From assembly GCF_030407815.1 (NCBI RefSeq), contig NZ_JASDCS010000005.1, positions 124,001-188,000 of the forward strand: a stretch of 64,000 bases of DNA, read 5' to 3'. The translations under genes were made by a program, and so were the position numbers. Positions 6,592-15,895 of the stretch are shown one piece after another. The stretch comes from Psychrobacter sp. APC 3281 (GTDB lineage Bacteria; Pseudomonadota; Gammaproteobacteria; Pseudomonadales; Moraxellaceae). Within the stretch, counting starts at the first letter, position 1, and every line of letters begins with the position of its first letter. Below the pieces are notes generated by a model. It did not search any database, was not told the origin of the DNA, and saw only the letters and a list, made by a program, of their open reading frames with translations.

Positions 6592-9165
6592 ATGAGCCAT
6601 CATTCGTCCTTATTTGACAGTTATAGTATCCGCCGCGTGCGTCCGCCAAAAAACAAAATTGGCACCTCGGCTAAGCATGATAGTGCGATTAGCCATGTCA
6701 TGGGAACGGCGACTTATGTGGATGATATTGCAAAGCCGCAAGGCACGCTACATCTGGCAGTAGGTAAAAGCAGCCACGCTCACGCACGTGTGATGAGTAT
6801 GGATCTGAGCGCTGTCAGAGATGCGGATGGGGTGGTAGATGTTTTAAGTTTTAAAGATTTACCGGCGCAGACCGATATCGGTGCGGTGTTTGATGGTGAG
6901 CCACTGATGGTGGATAACATCACAGAGTATGTGGGTCAAACGTTATTTGTGGTAGTGGCGAGCAGTCATCGTGCTGCCAAAAAAGCGGCTACCAAGGCAG
7001 TGGTAGAATATGAGCCATTGTCAGCGGTACTTAGTATTGATAAAGCGTTAGAGCAAGCGTTGTTTGTGCGTCCGAGTCACTTTATGAAGCGTGGTGACGC
7101 GGCGACTGCGCTTGATAACGCACCGATTCGCATTGAAGGTCATATTCATATGCGCGGACAAGAGCACTTTTATCTCGAAGGCCAAGTGTCTTATGTCGTG
7201 CCTTGCGACGATGGCGGGCTAGAAGTGTACACGTCGTCACAGCATCCAAGCGAAGTACAGCAGTTGGTCGCCGAAGTGACGGATTTGCCATTTCATGCGG
7301 TAAATACAGTCGTACGCCGTATGGGTGGCGGGTTTGGTGGTAAAGAAACGCAAGCCGCTGCTTGGGCGTGTCTGTGCGGTATCATCGCCAAACGCCATAA
7401 TGTCCCTGTCAGTATGCGTCTAGATCGCCAAGATGACATGGTGGTGACGGGTAAGCGTCATGAGTTTGCCAACCGTTATGAAGTTGGTTTAGACGAGTCT
7501 GGTCGTATATTGGGCGTCGATATGCAACTGGCTGGTTTGTGTGGTTACGCGCCAGATTTGTCTGATGCTATTGTCGATAGAGCGATGTTCCATTGTGATA
7601 ATGCTTATTATTATCCAGCTGCTCATGTAGCAGGTCATCGCTGCAAAACGCATACCGTATCCAATACTGCCTATCGAGGGTTTGGTGGTCCGCAAGGTCT
7701 GATGACTGCTGAATATATGATGGACCATATTGCCTATACGCTGGGGCAAGATCCATTGCAAGTACGCTTGGCAAACTTATATCAAGATGGTCAAAGCACG
7801 CATTACGGTCAGACGATTGAGCATTTCGATTTAGCGACCATCATGACTAAGTTAGCAGACGATTGTGATTATGACAATCGTCGTCAGCAAATCCTAGAAG
7901 CCAATCAAAAAGCTGCCGCTGAAGGCAGTGATAAACGTTTGGGTCTTGCTTTAACGCCAGTAAAATTCGGTATTTCATTTACGGTGCAAACACTAAATCA
8001 GGCAGGTGCATTGGTACATATTTATACTGATGGCAGTATCCACCTCAATCATGGTGGTACGGAGATGGGGCAGGGTTTATATATTAAAATTGCCCAGATT
8101 GTTGCCAATGAATTTGATGTTGATTTGGACACGGTCAAAGTATCAGCGACACGTACCGACAAAGTGCCTAATACCTCACCAACTGCCGCGTCATCAGGGA
8201 CAGATATCAATGGTAAGGCAGCTCAAAATGCTTGTTTAAGCATTAAAGCTCGCATACTTGAATTTGCCGCTGAGCATTTCGAAGTGGCGCAAGAAGACAT
8301 ACGTTTTGAAAAAAATCATGTCTATATCGCTGACAAAGAAACGCTGACTTTTGCTGAAATAATCCAACTGTCGTACCAGAACCGTATCAGCTTGTCGTCT
8401 ACTGGCTACTATAAAACGCCTAAGATATTTTATGATCGTTCTAAAGCGTGGGGTCGTCCGTTCTTCTACTTTGCTTTGGGTGCAGCTTGTGCTGAGGTTG
8501 AGATTGATACGTTGACAGGTGAGTACAAAGTACTGCGCTGTGATGTGTTACATGATGCGGGACAATCGATCAACCCTGCCATTGATATTGGGCAGATTGA
8601 AGGGGGTTTTGTGCAAGGTATGGGTTGGCTTACAGCAGAAGAACTGATCTGGAATGATAAAGGTAAGCTCGCATCTGATAGTCCTGCCAATTATAAAATC
8701 CCAACTGCGCATGACTTGCCTAAGCAGTGGAATGTCAAATTATATGATCGCAAAAACGAAGAACAAACGATTTATAACTCTAAAGCCGTTGGCGAGCCGC
8801 CGTTTATGTTAGCAGCTAGCGTGTGGTGTGCCCTCAATAATGCAGTGGCCAGTCTTGGGGACTATAAAAAGAATCCAGAGCTGACCATGCCTGCGACGCC
8901 AGAAGCGGTATTAAAAGCAGTGATGCGCATGCAGGGCACGCCATGGGATTTAACAACTAAAGCAGATATAGATACGGTTGATAGTTTAGTAAAAGGCGCA
9001 GAAGAGAACAGTGACCTTTACAACGAAAAAGCAATGCCGCAAGACGTACGCCATGCCAAAGACATCGATCCAAAAGAAGTTAAAGGGAAACAAACTGATG
9101 ACCAGCCTAATGCGATAGAGCATCCAAATGTAGCAGGGGCAAGAGGTCCTGCGCACAGTGAATGA
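6592..9165 (+). CDS. xdhB: Xanthine dehydrogenase large (molybdopterin-binding) subunit
   Basis: 857 aa catalytic subunit carrying the molybdenum cofactor. Visible features are the GGGFGGKE motif (245-252, with the active-site Glu252), the substrate-binding Arg362 in AYRGFGG, the EMGQGLY cofactor loop, and the catalytic-base Glu735 in VGEPPFM. All the residues expected for a true xanthine dehydrogenase rather than an aldehyde oxidase are present. It is about 70 residues longer than typical bacterial XdhB owing to a hydrophilic Lys/Asp/Glu-rich C-terminal tail after ~790. It lies 95 bp after xdhA and overlaps xdhC by 8 bp, so translation of the two is probably coupled. Confidence 0.95.
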   Translation: MSHHSSLFDSYSIRRVRPPKNKIGTSAKHDSAISHVMGTATYVDDIAKPQGTLHLAVGKSSHAHARVMSMDLSAVRDADGVVDVLSFKDLPAQTDIGAVFDGEPLMVDNITEYVGQTLFVVVASSHRAAKKAATKAVVEYEPLSAVLSIDKALEQALFVRPSHFMKRGDAATALDNAPIRIEGHIHMRGQEHFYLEGQVSYVVPCDDGGLEVYTSSQHPSEVQQLVAEVTDLPFHAVNTVVRRMGGGFGGKETQAAAWACLCGIIAKRHNVPVSMRLDRQDDMVVTGKRHEFANRYEVGLDESGRILGVDMQLAGLCGYAPDLSDAIVDRAMFHCDNAYYYPAAHVAGHRCKTHTVSNTAYRGFGGPQGLMTAEYMMDHIAYTLGQDPLQVRLANLYQDGQSTHYGQTIEHFDLATIMTKLADDCDYDNRRQQILEANQKAAAEGSDKRLGLALTPVKFGISFTVQTLNQAGALVHIYTDGSIHLNHGGTEMGQGLYIKIAQIVANEFDVDLDTVKVSATRTDKVPNTSPTAASSGTDINGKAAQNACLSIKARILEFAAEHFEVAQEDIRFEKNHVYIADKETLTFAEIIQLSYQNRISLSSTGYYKTPKIFYDRSKAWGRPFFYFALGAACAEVEIDTLTGEYKVLRCDVLHDAGQSINPAIDIGQIEGGFVQGMGWLTAEELIWNDKGKLASDSPANYKIPTAHDLPKQWNVKLYDRKNEEQTIYNSKAVGEPPFMLAASVWCALNNAVASLGDYKKNPELTMPATPEAVLKAVMRMQGTPWDLTTKADIDTVDSLVKGAEENSDLYNEKAMPQDVRHAKDIDPKEVKGKQTDDQPNAIEHPNVAGARGPAHSE

Positions 9166-10129
9166 GTCGTTAGCACCGCCAGTCGTCTGGTATGAAGGTC
9201 TAGCGCGATATCAGCAGCGAGGTATCGCTCACGTGTTGGCGACGGTCGTAGCCGTAAATGGCTCCGCACCACGTGCACTACAGGCAAAGATGATCGTCAC
9301 GCAGGATGGTATCGTAGATACATTGGGCGGTGGCGGTCTTGAGCACGATGTGATTACTACTGCTCGTCAACTACTAAACGGTGAAATAGCAGCCACGGTA
9401 TCCAAACAAGTCAAACCAAAAGTTGCTGAAACTGATAGTGAAAGCACGTCAGTACCTTCTAAAGCTGTGCGCCGTGATGCGGTCTATACCAAACATTATC
9501 CGCTAGGTGCGAAATTGGCCCAGTGCTGCGGCGGCAGTGTCACCGTTATGTTTGAATGCTTTAATGTGACGTCGCCTATGTCAGTCTTGGTATTTGGGGC
9601 AGGACATGTAGCCTCAGCACTCATGACCATCCTTGCTGAGTTGCCGTGTCAGGTAGATTGGGTGGACAGTCGCCCAGAGATGTTTAAGCGTTACTTAGTT
9701 GATGAATCTACTACTAATCAATCCAAATTTTATAACTTACCAGCGCATATCCGTCCGCATATCGATGATGAGCCTGTAGATTTTGTGCGCCCATTTATCG
9801 AGCAGGGTGGTCAGCGTTTTATTCTGGTTATGACTCATGACCATAGTGTTGATTTTGAGCTAGTACGAGCAGCATTAGATACTATTTCTGATACTAGCTC
9901 ATCTGACGATCAATGTTCAGATACTTTGACACCTTACATAGGTTGCATTGCCTCGGCAACCAAAGCCAAGCGTTTTAGAAATCGTTTGATTCAGCGTGGC
10001 TACAGTGAGCAACTGGTGAATCAGTTGGTCATGCCAATTGGATTACAAATTGGCGGAAAAGAGCCGATGGCGGTGGCGGTTTCTATCGTGGCACAGCTCC
10101 TACAACAGTATCATCAGGCTACTCCTTGA
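9158..10129 (+). CDS. xdhC: Xanthine dehydrogenase accessory protein XdhC
   Basis: 323 aa. XdhC binds molybdenum cofactor, promotes its sulfuration and delivers it to the XdhB subunit. Family features: the N-terminal VVAVNGSAPRALQAKM and LGGGGLEHDVI segments, the Cys-containing AQCCGGSV segment (~125), a Rossmann-like VFGAGHVASAL (~150), then HDHSVDFELVRAAL and GCIASATKAKRFRNRL near the C-terminus. The start is a GTG inside the end of xdhB, preceded by AGAGGT at a good distance; the out-of-frame ATG at 9162 is not used. The position after xdhAB is the classic operon order. Confidence 0.92.
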   Translation: MNESLAPPVVWYEGLARYQQRGIAHVLATVVAVNGSAPRALQAKMIVTQDGIVDTLGGGGLEHDVITTARQLLNGEIAATVSKQVKPKVAETDSESTSVPSKAVRRDAVYTKHYPLGAKLAQCCGGSVTVMFECFNVTSPMSVLVFGAGHVASALMTILAELPCQVDWVDSRPEMFKRYLVDESTTNQSKFYNLPAHIRPHIDDEPVDFVRPFIEQGGQRFILVMTHDHSVDFELVRAALDTISDTSSSDDQCSDTLTPYIGCIASATKAKRFRNRLIQRGYSEQLVNQLVMPIGLQIGGKEPMAVAVSIVAQLLQQYHQATP

Positions 10130-10233
10130 ACGGCTCACTTCATATAACTTTTATACTTTTTATCAAATTATTAAAGCGCTCAGTACTATTTATCAAAACG
10201 CTCAGGACTACCAAGCCATTGTGAGATCTACGA

Positions 10234-11640
10234 ATGACCCTACATATTTATCAAGCTCGACTGCTGCACTACTTGACCGAAAGCGATCGTACTGAGCGTA
10301 CAACCTCTGATCATTCACAGACATTAGCTGTGGAACGAGACATTACGTTGCTACCAGTGATTGAAGGTGTACAGGTTTATCCTGAATATATCGCTGATGG
10401 TGCGCTTGTCGTAGATGATGTGACAGGGTGCATTGTAGAGTATGGGCATAACGAGACAATATTAGCGAAATATACTAATACCTCTGAGCAAGCAGGACAG
10501 TTAGTAGTCAAGGTGCATGACTATAGTGATAAGCTTATCATGCCAGGCTTTATTGACACTCATGTACATTATCCGCAAATAGATATGATTGCTGCTTACG
10601 GTGAGCAATTACTTGATTGGCTTAATAATTATACTTTCGTCACCGAGGCCAATTTTGGCGATCCGAAAGTAGCACATGATACGGCACAGTTCTTTTTAAA
10701 GCAGTTGCTAGCCAATGGTACGACGAGCGCCATGGTGTTTTCTACCAGCCACCCTGAATCAGTGAACGCATTTTTTACGGAAAGCCACAAGCTCAACACC
10801 CGCATGATTACAGGTAATGTCTTGATGGATCAAAATGCGCCTGATAATTTGTGTGTGCCTGCTGAGCAGGGCATTCGAGATACCCAAAATATCATTGATA
10901 ACTGGCATGAGCGCGGACGTCAGCATGTGGCGATTACTCCGCGCTTTGCTATTACTTCGACACCCAAGCAACTACAAATGGCAGGTGAGCTGTATGCCAG
11001 TTACGAGAGTGTCTATCTACAGACGCATCTTGCAGAAAATCATGATGAGATTGCCTTTGTGAAACAACTGTATCCCAATCATAAAGGCTATCTCGATGTC
11101 TATGATACGATGGGATTACTGGGTCGACGTACGACTTTGGCACATGGTATTCACCTTGAAATATCTGAGTATGAGCGCTTACGCGATACTGGTACACAAA
11201 TATCACACTGTCCGACGTCCAATCTGTTTTTGGGTAGTGGACTATTTAATTTACCCAAAACGTTAAGTTATACCGGTGTCAGTATCGCCACTGACGTTGG
11301 AGCAGGGACAAGTCTGTCGATGCTGACGACTCTGTCAGAAGCGTATAAAATTCAACAACTACAAAGCAATCAGTTATCCGCTCATCAAGGGCTGTACCAA
11401 ATTACGCTGGGTAATGCCCAGTCGCTATTATTGGACAATAAAATCGGTAACTTTATGCCAAATAAAGAAGCGGATTTTGTGGTCATCGATATGGGTGCAA
11501 CGGAACTGCTTGAGCGACGTATGGCGCAGACCAAGACACTGGAAGAGCAGTTGTTTGTACTAATGATGCTAGGCGATGATAGAGTAATTGATCAGACAGT
11601 CATCGCCGGCGTGAGTCGCTATCGTAAATCAACTTTATAG
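10234..11640 (+). CDS. guaD: Guanine deaminase
   Basis: 468 aa amidohydrolase that converts guanine to xanthine, feeding xanthine dehydrogenase. The metal site is visible as PGFIDTHVHYPQ (His110, His112), THLAENHDEI, LAHGIHLE and ATDVGAGTSLSML. The segment HCPTSNLFLGSG is specific for guanine deaminases. Length is typical of the family (about 430-470). It lies 104 bp downstream of xdhC, probably in the same transcript, with a strong hairpin 60 bp after its end. Confidence 0.93.
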   Translation: MTLHIYQARLLHYLTESDRTERTTSDHSQTLAVERDITLLPVIEGVQVYPEYIADGALVVDDVTGCIVEYGHNETILAKYTNTSEQAGQLVVKVHDYSDKLIMPGFIDTHVHYPQIDMIAAYGEQLLDWLNNYTFVTEANFGDPKVAHDTAQFFLKQLLANGTTSAMVFSTSHPESVNAFFTESHKLNTRMITGNVLMDQNAPDNLCVPAEQGIRDTQNIIDNWHERGRQHVAITPRFAITSTPKQLQMAGELYASYESVYLQTHLAENHDEIAFVKQLYPNHKGYLDVYDTMGLLGRRTTLAHGIHLEISEYERLRDTGTQISHCPTSNLFLGSGLFNLPKTLSYTGVSIATDVGAGTSLSMLTTLSEAYKIQQLQSNQLSAHQGLYQITLGNAQSLLLDNKIGNFMPNKEADFVVIDMGATELLERRMAQTKTLEEQLFVLMMLGDDRVIDQTVIAGVSRYRKSTL

Positions 11641-11701
11641 GTGTAAATAAACGCTGTACCTAAATCAGGAACAAGTGAGACTTTTTTCAGATATAAAAAA
11701 C

Positions 11702-11736
11702 AAACCCTTGTTCCTATATTGTAGGAACAAGGGTTT
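11702..11736. terminator. Strong 15-bp hairpin terminator between guaD and the Tsx-like gene
   Basis: Perfect 15-bp stem (11702-11716 with 11722-11736), loop tattg. The run of A/T on the left gives a U-rich tail for the minus-strand porin transcript; on the plus strand the tail is only TTTATT. Probably bidirectional. Confidence 0.85.
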
Positions 11737-11765
11737 ATTACTGCCAAGAGAGTTTCTATTGAGTA

Positions 11766-12560
11766 TTAAAAATGGAATTTTACCAACGCACTAGGAGAGT
11801 TTTGATTTACGCCATCAACACCGTATTTATTTTTCCAATAACTATACTCCATGCCGACTTCTAAACGGTTATCAATACCGAGCACTTCTTGTAAGTTGTA
11901 TTTAATTTGCGGATTGATATGAATATTATCTTCAATGTCATCATTATTAAATGAATAATCAATAAAACCATCCACCACGAAGTTGTTGCGTTCCCAACCA
12001 TAGGTTAAGGTAATTTGCTGATCATCGTCAGTATTGTCATTAAATGCATGATATAGCGTCGCGGAAGCAAATGTCGTACCTGGAATAGGCACATTAAGAT
12101 CTGCACCAATACCAACCAAATAGTTATCTTGGTCAAAGCCGGTGCTGTTCGAACCAAATTCATAAGTAGCGGCTAAATTGACCTGCTTGATAAAACTATC
12201 ATTAAAATTTGCTATTTTGAATGTAGGAGACAGCTCACCATAAGTTTCTCTAAATCTATTGTTTTCAATATCATCGGCACCTTGGTTTCGATCGACAAAG
12301 AGGAATACGCCGCCCCAGTCATGCGCAGAAGCATGCTCTAATGTGACGGTCGTCAGCTCTCCGTCTTCTACAAGTTCATAGTCATCACCGTAAAGTACGG
12401 AGACACTCGTATCAGTAAAGAAGGTCTTAGCATGGATGTTCGACATGCTACCTAAAGCAGCGATAGCAACAGCTGCCATCGACAATGGTTTGAGTAAAGC
12501 TAGCTTCTGGCTAGATGATTTGGTATGACAGGATAAGCTCGTTAATAAATCAAAACGCAA
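11766..12560 (-). CDS. Tsx-like outer-membrane nucleoside channel
   Basis: 264 aa outer-membrane beta-barrel of the nucleoside-specific Tsx family. It has a signal peptide with probable cleavage after Ala44 (SNIHA/KTFF), many alternating amphipathic strands, the WGGVFLFVDR and YGELSPTF segments typical of the family, and a C-terminal Phe as expected for BAM substrates. The start is a TTG at 12560 preceded by AAGGGG at ideal spacing; internal ATGs would shorten the signal peptide. Set between the purine operons, it probably brings nucleosides or purines across the outer membrane. No operator like those of the other purine genes was found upstream. Confidence 0.75.
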   Translation of the reverse strand: MRFDLLTSLSCHTKSSSQKLALLKPLSMAAVAIAALGSMSNIHAKTFFTDTSVSVLYGDDYELVEDGELTTVTLEHASAHDWGGVFLFVDRNQGADDIENNRFRETYGELSPTFKIANFNDSFIKQVNLAATYEFGSNSTGFDQDNYLVGIGADLNVPIPGTTFASATLYHAFNDNTDDDQQITLTYGWERNNFVVDGFIDYSFNNDDIEDNIHINPQIKYNLQEVLGIDNRLEVGMEYSYWKNKYGVDGVNQNSPSALVKFHF

Positions 12561-13059
12561 AATATGACCCCTTTATGTACAATTGATTGTTGATTGCCCC
12601 AAAACTGCATCGTTACTATTTGCTAGTAAACAAACTATTAATCCAATGCTCGTTAGACAACGGTTGGTTGATAGCGCTTAAATGCTTACTACTAAAGAGC
12701 ATTCAATAACTGTGCCACAAATGACCTAGAGAGCTGTCATCTACAGAGTCGTCTAATTTTTAGTCTTATTAGCCATTAATAAGGGTAGAAATAAGCAAAA
12801 TAGTCCTTAACTGTTCTCAAATGAGAGAGCCAATTTCCGTGCATTTATATATATGTGACAAACAATGTTTTTCGAAGGATCAGATGCGTCATGAAAGCAC
12901 CAAAATGGATATCCATGTGCCCCAAATTGGGTCGTCTGACGGGCTTTAATCAATTGATAGGCCTATGATTTAACAACTCAATAAACATAAAAAAGCCAGC
13001 TAATAGAAATTAGCTAGCGTTAAGTTTGTACTTGTTGGATGCGACTATTTTTTATTCAG
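12561..13059. other. Gene-free region between the porin and allA
   Basis: No coding sequence supported. It contains the porin promoter region and, at the right end, the terminator of the uraD-to-allA operon. Confidence 0.6.
12985..13016 (-). terminator. Terminator of the uraD-allA operon
   Basis: Stem AGCTAAT / ATTAGCT (12998-13004 and 13009-13015), extended by two more pairs past a mismatch. On the minus strand it is followed by a run of six T (A at 12989-12994). Confidence 0.7.
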
Positions 13060-13590
13060 TTAACTGCATTCGCCTTTTAACTCAATAGACACATGCCAAT
13101 CCGTGATATCAATCTCATGACAGTTATTACCCTCGCCATTGATACGATCAATAACTAAGAAATCACTGTCACGTCCAAGCGCGAGTAGAGGGTGATGCCA
13201 GACATTAGCATCGTACTGTACACCTTGGTGAGATTTTGCGTAAAACACGGCTAGGTCATCAGGTGATTGCGGCGGCACACCAGCTTTTGCGACGACGACG
13301 ATATAGTCTTGGCCTTCCATAGATACAAATGCTTGTGTCCCAAGCGGATGGTATTCCATGACCGAAAGGGCAATCGGATTCTCACGCTTTTTGGCTCGAA
13401 AGATACTCATGCCAACTGAGCCACCGACGAGTTTACTTTCGGCAAGTGCATGATGACGAACCGCATAGCCATTATTGATCTCATAAGTATTGTCAGCCGT
13501 TTGCTCATTATCACTATAGCGCTCGATAACCGAGCCGTAAGGGGCAAAGTTTGCCTTGGTTAAAGGCTTAGCCGTTAGAGTGACACTCAT
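13060..13590 (-). CDS. allA: Ureidoglycolate lyase
   Basis: 176 aa cupin-fold enzyme that splits ureidoglycolate to glyoxylate and urea, the last step of the allantoicase route. Family segments FAPYGSVIE (~16-24), [22 protein letters not shown] (in two adjacent pieces, ~81-102) and the [16 protein letters not shown] motif (~127-142) are present, and length is typical. The start codon shares one base with the stop of alc (TAATG), which indicates translational coupling. Last gene of the six-gene operon. Confidence 0.9.
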   Translation of the reverse strand: MSVTLTAKPLTKANFAPYGSVIERYSDNEQTADNTYEINNGYAVRHHALAESKLVGGSVGMSIFRAKKRENPIALSVMEYHPLGTQAFVSMEGQDYIVVVAKAGVPPQSPDDLAVFYAKSHQGVQYDANVWHHPLLALGRDSDFLVIDRINGEGNNCHEIDITDWHVSIELKGECS

Positions 13591-14714
13591 TATTTTGCCT
13601 CTTTACTGTCAGTATCAGCATCAGTATTAGCCTCAGCAATTTTGCCATACACGCGTACACGGCTGATACCACCATCTGGAAAGATGTTGACCCGAATATG
13701 AGTGATAGGCTGGTCTATCTTAAGCTTATCTTTACTAAAAGTATGAACGTCATCAGCATTGGTTTTTTGTGGTTCAAGTAAGGTTTCCCAAAACATACTC
13801 TGAGTCACTAAAGTTTGCTCTGGTGTATTTGGTGAGTAGACGGCTTGGATCGAGACTTTATCAGGGTAATTGCCTTTAAAGTGAGCAGTATCTATCTCGA
13901 TGGAATCAACGATACCTGCTTGACCTAGCGCGATGATGCACCAGTCATTGCCTGGCTCACGGCGACGACGAGTCTCCCAACCATCACCCATGTTAGGCGC
14001 TTTAGTTGGTAGTAGTAAATTACTAGCCGCACCAAAATGCGCATCGTTACTGGCAATGGCACGACCACCGTTTAATGCGCCTGCCAAGTCAAGTGTCTCG
14101 CCTTGTATGTTTAGGCTGGCATCAAGTTGGATATCACCATAGACACGTAGTCGGGCAACGCCGCCATCTGGATAAATGTTTAAACGAATATGGGTGACCG
14201 TTTGCTTATGATCAATCTCGATAAGCTCATGGTTATGACCTTGAAGCGGGGTCATACCTACTAGCGCCTGCCAGTTTTTATTGTCCCAATCTTCTTTGCT
14301 TAGACTGGTAAGTTCAGCTTCATCTTGCTGCAGTAGCTCTGGCGCGTACAAGGCATCGACACTGGCGGAAGATGGGAAGTTACCCGTAAAGTGACTGGTA
14401 TCAATGTCTAAACCAGCTATTTTGGTTGGGCGAGCAAGCTGGATAACTAAATAATCGTAACCCAAGTGGCGCTTGCGACGAGTTTCCCAGCCGTCCATCC
14501 ACTTACCGTTGTCATCGAATTTACCCACGATAAAGATAGGTGCATCAGGATTTAGAATACGGCTTTTATCCGCAAAGAAGTCATCGGTGGCGAACAGTGA
14601 TTTTGCACCCAAGCGACTGTCAGCGACGTTTGATTTTTTGGTAAACGCTGGCAGGGTATCAGGTAGATTGTTTGCGGAAATAATTTGTCCAACTTCTGAA
14701 GTGTTTTGACTCAC
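13590..14714 (-). CDS. alc: Allantoicase
   Basis: 374 aa. It hydrolyses allantoate to ureidoglycolate and urea. Two homologous beta-sandwich (discoidin-like) repeats are visible. Each has a [21 protein letters not shown] motif (~75 and ~245), an [22 protein letters not shown] motif, and a closing [19 protein letters not shown] / [19 protein letters not shown]. This internal duplication is the hallmark of allantoicase. The start is a GTG at 14714 with AAAGGA upstream. The presence of alc rather than allantoate amidohydrolase means both nitrogen pairs are released as urea. Confidence 0.95.
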   Translation of the reverse strand: MSQNTSEVGQIISANNLPDTLPAFTKKSNVADSRLGAKSLFATDDFFADKSRILNPDAPIFIVGKFDDNGKWMDGWETRRKRHLGYDYLVIQLARPTKIAGLDIDTSHFTGNFPSSASVDALYAPELLQQDEAELTSLSKEDWDNKNWQALVGMTPLQGHNHELIEIDHKQTVTHIRLNIYPDGGVARLRVYGDIQLDASLNIQGETLDLAGALNGGRAIASNDAHFGAASNLLLPTKAPNMGDGWETRRRREPGNDWCIIALGQAGIVDSIEIDTAHFKGNYPDKVSIQAVYSPNTPEQTLVTQSMFWETLLEPQKTNADDVHTFSKDKLKIDQPITHIRVNIFPDGGISRVRVYGKIAEANTDADTDSKEAK

Positions 14715-14833
14715 AATGATTCCTTTTTTAATAATGGTGTTTATTAATAACGTATGGATTATTTTATATATTAATCTATGCTAATTCGCACTCGCTCAGC
14801 TAAGCAGAACGAGTATCAGGGCGATAGCCTAGC

Positions 14834-15814
14834 TTACATCCAGTTAGCCGTGTTGTCCGGCGTGGCAGGATGGTTTTCGTACCAGTGTTTAGCGATATCA
14901 TCACGGCGGCATATCCATACGTCGGGCTTATTGGTGATATATTGCAAAAACTGCTTTAGCGCTTTGATGCGTCCTGCACGCCCAATAATGCGGCAATGCA
15001 AGCCAATGGTCAGCATTTTAGGGGTATGTGCGCCTTCTTCGTATAAGGTGTCAAAGCTGTCTTTGAGATACTGATAAAATGGTTCAGCATGGGTGAATCC
15101 TGGGCTAGAAGAAAAACGCATGTCGTTGGTCTCTAGACTATAAGGTATGACCAAATGCGGCTTACGCGTGATGACATTGCCGTCTTGGACTTTTACATTG
15201 AGCCAATACGGTAACTCATCACCGTACGAGTCAGAGTCATAGGTATAGCCGCCTTGCTCGGCAACCAGTTCACGAGTATTTGGACTATCACGTCCTGTAT
15301 ACCAACCAAGAGGTTGGTCGCCTAGCATACGTTTAAATATCTGGGTGGCACAGCGAATGTGTTCGCGCTCCGTCTCACGGTACATATCCTGATAAGTGAT
15401 CCAGCGTAGACCATGACTGGCAATTTCGTGACCGTCTTCTAATACCCGCTCAATAATATGCGGCGTTTTTTCAGCAGCGGCAGCACAGGTAAACGTGGTG
15501 ATAGGAATACCATATTCTTTAAAGACATCTAGCACACGCCATACACCGACACGGCTACCGTATTCGAATGCAGACTCGATAGACTGGTGACGGTTGTTAA
15601 ATTCTGGTGTGCCTAAAATATCAGACAAAAAACGCTCTGATTGTCCATCGCCATGGATGACGCTATTTTCTGCACCTTCTTCGATGTTTAATACAAATTG
15701 TACGGCGATTTTTGCGCCGCCTGGCCAGTTCGCTTTTGGTGGATTGCCAGCATAGCCTTTTAGGTCGCGCGGGTACGTACTGATATCAAAGTCACTGGTA
15801 ATTTTTTTGCTCAT
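14834..15814 (-). CDS. puuE: Cofactor-independent allantoinase of the polysaccharide-deacetylase family
   Basis: 326 aa. PuuE hydrolyses allantoin to allantoate and belongs to the NodB/polysaccharide-deacetylase fold, unrelated to the amidohydrolase-type AllB. Typical segments: YAGNPPKANWPGGAKIAVQF (~21-40), NIEEGAENSVIHGD, EIASHGLRWITYQDM, GWYTGRDSPNTRELV and GLHCRIIGRAGR. Length matches the family. It sits between puuD and alc in the expected pathway order. ATG start at 15814 with AGGAA upstream. Confidence 0.93.
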   Translation of the reverse strand: MSKKITSDFDISTYPRDLKGYAGNPPKANWPGGAKIAVQFVLNIEEGAENSVIHGDGQSERFLSDILGTPEFNNRHQSIESAFEYGSRVGVWRVLDVFKEYGIPITTFTCAAAAEKTPHIIERVLEDGHEIASHGLRWITYQDMYRETEREHIRCATQIFKRMLGDQPLGWYTGRDSPNTRELVAEQGGYTYDSDSYGDELPYWLNVKVQDGNVITRKPHLVIPYSLETNDMRFSSSPGFTHAEPFYQYLKDSFDTLYEEGAHTPKMLTIGLHCRIIGRAGRIKALKQFLQYITNKPDVWICRRDDIAKHWYENHPATPDNTANWM

Positions 15815-15895
15815 TATCTATATTCCTATATCGCTTAGAGCCTTAGATATTTATTAAAATATTGCTCATAAAGGACAGTTATTTTTTATCAAAAA

